11,949 bases of DNA from Phoronis ovalis (taxonomy: Eukaryota; Phoronida; Phoronidae): assembly GCA_028565635.1 (NCBI GenBank), contig JAOXYB010027302.1, positions 3,601-15,549 on the forward strand. Direction: 5' to 3'. The notes under the pieces were generated by a model. That model saw only the letters and a program-made list of their open reading frames with translations, was not told the origin of the DNA and did no database searches. The position numbers and the translations under genes were made by a program. This document shows, piece by piece, positions 8,901-11,949 of the stretch. Every line of letters begins with the position of its first letter. Positions within the stretch are counted from its first letter, which is position 1.

Positions 8901-11820
8901 ACTCCTGATGTCTCATTGATTGTGAAGTATTCTGCATCTAAATGATATATTTTCATATTTAATATATAACATACAAGCATTTTCCACTTTCAAATCCTTT
9001 ACTTACATGTCTTGTATAATCTTTAAATTTGTAAAATAAATAAAATCCCAGAATTACATCCACAATATATTATCTAAGCAAGATCTTAACATTTGAGTAT
9101 CAGTGATTTGCATACAATCATATGCTAATAAATATACTGGGTTAAAGTGATTGTTAGTCAGCTATTGCTTGTCTTACCATTGTCTGGTGCAATTAAATAT
9201 TTTACTGGAGCATTGATACCCAGATCTTGATCTTCAGCAAGTATAGCTGGCTGTACATTAACAGTTGAACCCTAGAAATTAGAAACTGCTTTTATGTTGT
9301 ACATATATATCTGTGAAACCAATATATATCATAAATGGCAATAGTTCCTTTTAGTTGGCTATGTGATAATTAAAGATAATCATAGCCTTTATATTCTGAC
9401 AGGTGTAAATTTTGTGGTGTTGTATATCAGGTATGTTACATGATGCCTCATGGTGTACAGTTTAAGGTAAGCTGGGAGAGAAAATTGTTTTTTTTCCCTA
9501 GATGATACATTTACTCTATACATTCTACTAATTAAGGAATTCAAATTGCATATCATGGGATGTGTTCTTAACCAGAGGTTACTTTCCATGGGCTATGTTT
9601 TATAGTGAGGTCCTGGTTAAAACTTATAGGTGGCAGATTCCTCATTTTTTGCTGTGAGTCCCTCGATCTCCTCACTTGACAAGCCACAATTTTTGCAACT
9701 CTGACAGTATTAAGGAAAATTTGCAGTTTCTTGTATAGAAGATATTTTGATAGCCCATCATCATGTTTATAACAATTTTAGACTATTTGCATGCACTTGG
9801 TGAAGACACCAGTCTCAGACCCAACGATACCAGCATGTCGCACTCTGTGAATGAACAATAATGTAGTTCTGCATGCACTCACGCGATTCATTCACAAAAC
9901 GCATCCTTCGCATGCTGAGCCAAAACCCAAAAAAAATCTTATGTTGTTTATCTAAGAAATACTCTCCTTTTTGTGAGCATATCAATACATAAAAAACTAT
10001 ATAAAAATATTTTTATTTTGTTAGATTTTAACCGGTTAAAGCTTTTCCAAAGTCAGATTTAAAAAAAACAAGTTTTGTGTATTAACTAAAGGATGGAAAG
10101 AGTCTGACTGTAGCGCCCTCAAGTGTATCCAAATAGTCTATTAAGATACTTACAACTGTGGTGTTTTCCAGCAGTGTGGCAGTGTATGAGTTGCCCATGA
10201 ACTTTGGATTCTGATCATTTTCATCCATGACATTAATAGTCAATGTGGTCTGACTGCTAAATTTTTGATCCGTAAGGGAAGAAGGATTATCCTAAAAAAT
10301 GTGGAAAAAACATCAATAATTATTTCATGTAAACTGTACTGGTTTTTATTTTAAGAAAATTTTAAAATGTAACAGATCGAGATATCTTGCATAGCAAAAA
10401 ATGTGACCTAATCCTAAATACAACTAGTTTCAATGTTACAGGCAGGTTTACACTTTAGGGTTCAATGTGGCACCTTTAAAGTAAAAACCTATATTTTTTT
10501 AATTAGTTAAGCACACAGACATGCCAACTCAAACATTTGTAAATTCCTTGAAATAAAATATTAATTGGTTAGTGTCCTCCAAAAATGTTTTAAAAGTACT
10601 GATGAATAAAATTTCAGGACAAAAAATTATAAGTTGAATGTATACACCATGTCTTAAATCTCACCTTTGCTGTAACTGTCATAACTATCCTCCTCTGTGT
10701 CTCATAATCAAGCTTTTGAGTTATCTCTACAGAGCCTTGTTTAGGCGTTTGTATCTTAAAATGTGTCTGCAAAATGAAATTTTTTATTTATTCCAAAGCA
10801 CTCAATTAATATTAAAAACTACCTTTTAAAATAAAATTGCGTAGTTTTTATGTGTAATATTTAAATTCCACAAAATTTAATATAATGACGAAATATTATC
10901 TCTGTTAGTGTGTTTACATTATTTTTGAAAATGGACACTGGCTAGCTTCAACTGCAATAAAATTATACAATATAAGAAACTCTTGTGTTACTTTTTTTGT
11001 CTACAATTTTTTTACAGTTTCCAAACATGAATATTATTACAAACATTAAATAGGTGACTATTTATACCTCATTTATATAATATCCAATCCACATATTGTT
11101 TTTATCTTTGTCTTCAGACTTGTCATTGAAAGTGAATACTATGGTTCCAATTAGTGCACCCTGTTTTATTAAAGATAATTATGGCATAACTTACATAATT
11201 AATAATGAAATAACTTTGTAAGCTCATTGATTCATTTCTCACAGGAAAATTTTGAGTATATGTTGAGTGTACACTTTACATGCAAATGATACAACAGAAA
11301 AATTAAGGGTTTATCAAATACGGGGATCAAACACTGGCTATAAGCTATGCTCAAACATACTCTTATACATACACACATATAATACCTACATGTATACTCT
11401 GTGATATAGATTTAAAATGTTTGGAGTTCTACAACAGAGAGGAATATTGGATGGATATTATTCTTTCTCCTGTTAAGCAGAAAAGGCTTCCCAGAGGCAG
11501 ATCCAGAATTCTCTTGAGGGTAGACATTTTTAGACTTCGAGCCTTAGTATTAAGTGATCGTTTTGGCAAAATTTTAAACCCAACTAAAAAATTTGCTACA
11601 TTTAATAGAGTTTGCAAAACCATGTCAATATTAACCCATCATTAGGATTAATGATCACATTTTACTGTCGTATAAATTGTCATCTTGTACAAAATACAAA
11701 ATGGAAACAGATATTTAAATTGAAAATTACCTCAGACACGTTCACAGCATATGGCGGATCGATGAAAGTGGGGACATACTCATTTACATCTGTGATTGGA
11801 GGGAATTCTATGTTAATTGT
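2848..11820 (-). CDS. Non-classical transmembrane cadherin, 3' part of gene (14 exons)
   Basis: complement(join(2848..2937,3975..4392,5747..6037,6389..6573,6848..6932,7121..7182,8002..8049,8452..8625,8843..8937,9178..9271,10154..10291,10665..10766,11068..11160,11731..11820)). The exons give 1965 nt: 654 codons plus TAA, with every junction in phase. Cadherins are Ca2+-dependent adhesion proteins of the plasma membrane. Ca2+ linkers are at residues 11-19 (DVNEYVPTF), 118-126 (DENDQNPKF), 224-233 (degenerate, TAVNKEAPTF) and 339-347 (DINDNNPVF). EC repeats A to D follow in order. LDYE (80-83) and LDFE (308-311) are in A and C. A transmembrane helix spans about 457-481, with KR-rich sequence after it. 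The tail (486-654) has NPGY (539-542), YENM (553-556), acidic runs, KKKK and C-terminal TLYF. I see no catenin-binding region of the classical type. The nearest named family is not settled; CDH23-like, Cad87A-like and Cad86C-like proteins are all possible. The 5' part lies beyond the right edge. Confidence 0.88.
2969..2998. repeat. Perfect tandem duplication, 2 x 15 bp
   Basis: The unit AAGATTAGGGATTAT occurs twice head to tail at 2969-2983 and 2984-2998. It lies in the last cadherin intron, about 30 nt upstream of the acceptor of the last coding exon, close to where a branch point would be expected. Confidence 0.9.
3432..3434. repeat. Target-site duplication TTA, left copy
   Basis: TTA directly before GGGATC of the left TIR. 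Its partner is at 3971-3973, directly after GATCCC of the right TIR. Confidence 0.75.
3435..3970. mobile_element. MITE, PIF/Harbinger-like (536 bp, TTA target-site duplication)
   Basis: Imperfect terminal inverted repeats of about 50 bp: 3435-3483 and 3918-3970. Both begin GGGATCATCTCAAAA, then differ at a few bases and by a small gap, ending near a shared TATAG. The element is flanked by TTA on both sides (3432-3434 and 3971-3973). A 3-bp TWA duplication with TIRs that start with G is typical of PIF/Harbinger elements. No transposase is visible, so it is non-autonomous. Inside are an 8-bp hairpin (ACCCCCCT 3494-3501 with AGGGGGGT 3513-3520), an 11-G run at 3776-3786 and short direct repeats (near 3598 and 3800; AGGAATGATTTT at 3822 and 3852). 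The TTA duplication could be read as CTTA, but TTA leaves symmetric ends. Confidence 0.82.
3971..3973. repeat. Target-site duplication TTA, right copy, inside a splice donor
   Basis: On the minus strand these three bases are TAA, positions +2 to +4 of the donor GTAAG of the cadherin tail exon. The next base (3970), the first of the MITE, supplies the +5 G. Confidence 0.75.
3975..4392 (-). CDS. Cadherin exon: main part of cytoplasmic tail
   Basis: 418 nt, residues 486-625, starting with the last base of a split Arg codon (acceptor CTTATTTTCTAG) and ending in phase 0 at GAG|GTAAGG. It encodes the juxtamembrane basic segment (RRREQEARKPKVR), an NPGYIY motif followed by DDDDENE, YENM, an acidic stretch, a Ser/Thr-rich stretch, QKKKKSLSWGR and EEVFNAE. 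It looks intrinsically disordered. The frame stays open on both sides into the introns, but the phase of the neighbouring exons fixes the boundaries. Confidence 0.85.
4393..5746 (-). other. Cadherin intron between transmembrane and tail exons
   Basis: 1354 nt, the longest intron in the window. No exon is supported. It has an imperfect inverted repeat of 13-14 bp arms (about 5467-5480 and 5560-5573, one mismatch) with a 79-bp loop. The open frames at 5010-5237 and 5576-5788 (minus strand) have no recognisable content. Confidence 0.7.
5747..6037 (-). CDS. Cadherin exon: EC repeat D (C-terminal part) and transmembrane helix
   Basis: 291 nt, residues 389 to the split codon 486. It holds the second half of the membrane-proximal EC repeat (LFAVDEITGEIRV, then LLIEASDGGLPPRTSATL), a short stalk with N-glycosylation sequons NLT (408-410 and 451-453), and a hydrophobic helix at about 457-481 followed by KLVKR. 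There is no DxNDN linker at the end, as expected for the last repeat. The acceptor is TTGTAG and the donor AAAAG|GTAAGC. Confidence 0.9.
6038..6388 (-). other. Cadherin intron
   Basis: 351 nt, GT-AG, AT-rich. The frame of the downstream exon is open a short way into it (minus strand, to about 6165), but the acceptor at 6038-6039 and the phase of the upstream exon exclude this from the protein. Confidence 0.75.
6389..6573 (-). CDS. Cadherin exon: end of EC repeat C, canonical Ca2+ linker, start of EC repeat D
   Basis: 185 nt, residues 328 to split codon 389. It contains TVTINVLDINDNNPVFEQ, the clearest cadherin linker in the window, then VVGKVVATDPDLNPESQIKY with the DxD calcium motif. The acceptor is TTTACAG and the donor ACTGG|GTAAGT. 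Confidence 0.92.
6848..6932 (-). CDS. Cadherin exon: EC repeat C, LDFE strand
   Basis: 85 nt, residues 299-327. It carries GSIKLIKRLDFETRKTFEF and then KVSDGKY. Two acceptor AGs are possible; the one giving an exon end at 6932 (TTGTAG|AGG) keeps the frame with the previous exon. The donor TAT|GTAAGT is strong. Confidence 0.88.
7121..7182 (-). CDS. Cadherin exon: EC repeat C, central strands
   Basis: 62 nt, residues 279 to split codon 299. It reads GANLQYSIMD followed by TFEINDR, which matches the usual GxN..xYSI and F.I cadherin segments. The acceptor is TATTTTAG and the donor GA|GTATGT. Confidence 0.85.
7183..8001 (-). other. Cadherin intron
   Basis: 819 nt. It holds a short plus-strand open frame at 7659-7745 (28 codons, listed as a finding) and otherwise AT-rich sequence with no exon that I can support. 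Confidence 0.7.
8002..8049 (-). CDS. Cadherin short exon (48 nt), probable cassette exon in EC repeat C
   Basis: 16 codons, phase 0-0: QIPVIVGAIGTQASDE (residues 263-278). The acceptor TTATTTCTTGTAG has a good pyrimidine tract; the donor GAG|GTGAAC is weaker than the others. It inserts into the loop after ATDKDL (257-262) and before GANLQYSI. Skipping it keeps the frame and gives ATDKDLGANLQYSI, close to the usual cadherin form. So it could be constitutive, alternative or, less likely, a chance open segment. Confidence 0.58.
8050..8451 (-). other. Cadherin intron with a possible further cassette exon
   Basis: 402 nt. A 39-nt open segment with splice signals lies at 8123-8161. The remainder is AT-rich with nothing recognisable. 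Confidence 0.65.
8123..8161 (-). other. Possible cassette exon (39 nt), phase 0-0
   Basis: Flanked by an acceptor (CATTTCTAG on the minus strand) and a donor (GAG|GTATTA). Reads IGQQPTKLSIFLE in the frame of its neighbours. Like the exon at 8002-8049 it is phase 0-0 and ends in Glu before GAN. It could be an alternative to that exon or an addition to it. Left out of the main join because a short open segment like this can arise by chance. Confidence 0.3.
8452..8625 (-). CDS. Cadherin exon: end of EC repeat B, degenerate linker, start of EC repeat C
   Basis: 174 nt, residues 205-262, phase 0-0. It reads AQEVDDDSRTDTVILTVIV, then TAVNKEAPTF in place of DxNDNxPxF, then SVMENMLVGSEVLKVTATD with the calcium motif DKD at the end. 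The acceptor is TTGTAG and the donor TTG|GTAAAA. Confidence 0.9.
8843..8937 (-). CDS. Cadherin exon: EC repeat B, middle
   Basis: 95 nt, residues 173-204. It reads AEYFTINETSGVVKL, then NKTGIRRGQILTVAIM. The usual LDxE of this strand is replaced by NKTGI. It has sequons NET and NKT. The acceptor is ATCATTTAG and the donor ATG|GTATAG is somewhat weak. Confidence 0.85.
9178..9271 (-). CDS. Cadherin exon: EC repeat B, calcium loop
   Basis: 94 nt, residues 142-172 plus one base of codon 173. It reads GSTVNVQPAIL, then AEDQDLGINAPVKYLI, with DQD as the DxD calcium motif and the usual GxN following. The acceptor is TTTCTAG and the donor AATG|GTAAGA. Confidence 0.88.
9272..10153 (-). other. Cadherin intron
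   Basis: 882 nt, no exon supported. The part 9780-9930 is less AT-rich than its surroundings, repeats GCATG several times and has a 9-bp perfect inverted repeat (9847-9855 with 9887-9895). The open frame at 9389-9589 (minus strand) has no recognisable content. Confidence 0.7.
10154..10291 (-). CDS. Cadherin exon: end of EC repeat A, Ca2+ linker, start of EC repeat B
   Basis: 138 nt, residues 96-141, phase 0-0. It reads DNPSSLTDQKFSSQTTL, then INVMDENDQNPKFMGNSY, then LLENTTV. The DENDQNPKF linker is canonical. The donor chosen, GTT|GTAAGT, is stronger than an alternative GT three bases upstream. The acceptor is ATTTTTTAG. Confidence 0.9.
10292..10664 (-). other. Cadherin intron
   Basis: 373 nt, AT-rich, with no exon, RNA gene or repeat that I recognise. 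The plus-strand open frame at 10638-10829 is antisense to the neighbouring exon. Confidence 0.75.
10665..10766 (-). CDS. Cadherin exon: EC repeat A, LDYE strand
   Basis: 102 nt, residues 62-95, phase 0-0. It reads THFKIQTPKQGSVEI, then KLDYETQRRIVMTVTAK, which has the LDYE motif and the start of the AKDN calcium segment completed by the next exon. The acceptor is CATTTTGCAG and the donor AAG|GTGAGA. Confidence 0.9.
10767..11067 (-). other. Cadherin intron
   Basis: 301 nt, AT-rich. Nothing recognisable inside. Confidence 0.75.
11068..11160 (-). CDS. Cadherin exon: EC repeat A, first strands
   Basis: 93 nt, residues 31-61, phase 0-0. It reads GALIGTIVFTFNDKSEDKD, then KNNMWIGYYINE. The DKD-KNN segment takes the place of the usual DxDxGxN calcium loop, so this site may be altered. 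The acceptor is AATAAAACAG and the donor GAG|GTATAA. Confidence 0.82.
11161..11730 (-). other. Cadherin intron
   Basis: 570 nt. Open frames on both strands at about 11421-11645 have no recognisable domain. A segment near 11485-11520 (CCCAGAGGCAGATCCAGAAT) vaguely resembles the ends of some transposable elements but shows no paired end or target duplication. Confidence 0.65.
11731..11820 (-). CDS. Cadherin exon: Ca2+ linker before EC repeat A (first exon visible)
   Basis: 90 nt, residues 1-30, phase 0-0. It reads TINIEFPPITDVNEYVPTF, then IDPPYAVNVSE, the end of one EC repeat and the start of the next. The NEY..P.F linker is canonical. The acceptor is TTTTGTAG and the donor GAG|GTAATT. The phase 0 acceptor shows that more coding exons lie to the right of the window. 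Confidence 0.9.
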
Positions 11821-11949
11821 CTACAAAACAATTTTAATAGAGAATGCATCCACGGTTGTGTCATGTCAACTATAGTCTGTAGTCCAGACTGTTTTCTGCA
11901 TATTATTATTGTAATATTATTTATTGTAAAATATCATAATATTTGGTTG
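11821..11949 (-). other. Cadherin intron, cut by window edge
   Basis: 129 nt of AT-rich sequence upstream of the first visible exon. No exon seen. Confidence 0.7.

Noticed and set aside
11421-11645. Overlapping open frames on both strands and a segment resembling a transposon end (GGCAGATCCAG)
   Set aside because: No recognisable domain, no paired terminal repeat and no target duplication.
1-11949. CRISPR array, bacterial operon, riboswitch or rRNA
   Set aside because: No spaced direct repeats, no Shine-Dalgarno/ORF packing; the gene structure is plainly eukaryotic with spliced exons.

Overview
This is a eukaryotic, AT-rich, intron-rich genomic window. It holds the 3' ends of two genes that face each other tail to tail. 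Short exons joined by GT-AG introns, the two protein families (COG6 and a multi-repeat cadherin) and a PIF/Harbinger-like MITE all point to an invertebrate animal. An arthropod is my best guess, but this is inference: no base in the window fixes the taxon.

Left part, plus strand (1-1514): the last two coding exons of COG6, a subunit of the conserved oligomeric Golgi complex. They lie at 777-856 and 1367-1514, join in phase, and end at a TAG stop at 1512-1514. Upstream of them, 1-776 is apparently COG6 intron carrying a tandem duplication at the window edge (77 bp identical, offset 154 bp).

Middle (1515-2847): the intergenic or 3'UTR zone between two convergent genes, 1333 bp between stop codons. 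It has poly(A)-signal candidates on both strands, a (TG)n tract and a tRNA A-box-like motif.

Right part, minus strand (11820 down to 2848): fourteen exons of a non-classical transmembrane cadherin. Joined, they give one uninterrupted frame of 654 codons plus a stop. The window holds the end of one extracellular cadherin (EC) repeat, four complete EC repeats (called A to D here), one transmembrane helix and a 169-residue cytoplasmic tail. The tail has an NPxY motif, acidic clusters, a lysine-rich stretch and a hydrophobic C-terminus of PDZ class II type. The 5' exons, with signal peptide and distal EC repeats, lie beyond the right edge. Residue numbers below count from the first codon visible in the window, not from the true start.

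The most striking points are: (1) a 536-bp MITE (3435-3970) with TTA target-site duplications, inserted so close to the splice donor of the tail exon that its first base supplies the +5 G of the donor; (2) one and possibly two very short phase 0-0 exons (8002-8049 and 8123-8161) that would lengthen a Ca2+-binding loop of EC repeat C, and so look like cassette exons; (3) a degenerate Ca2+ linker between EC repeats B and C. COG6 and the cadherin have no evident functional link beyond being neighbours.
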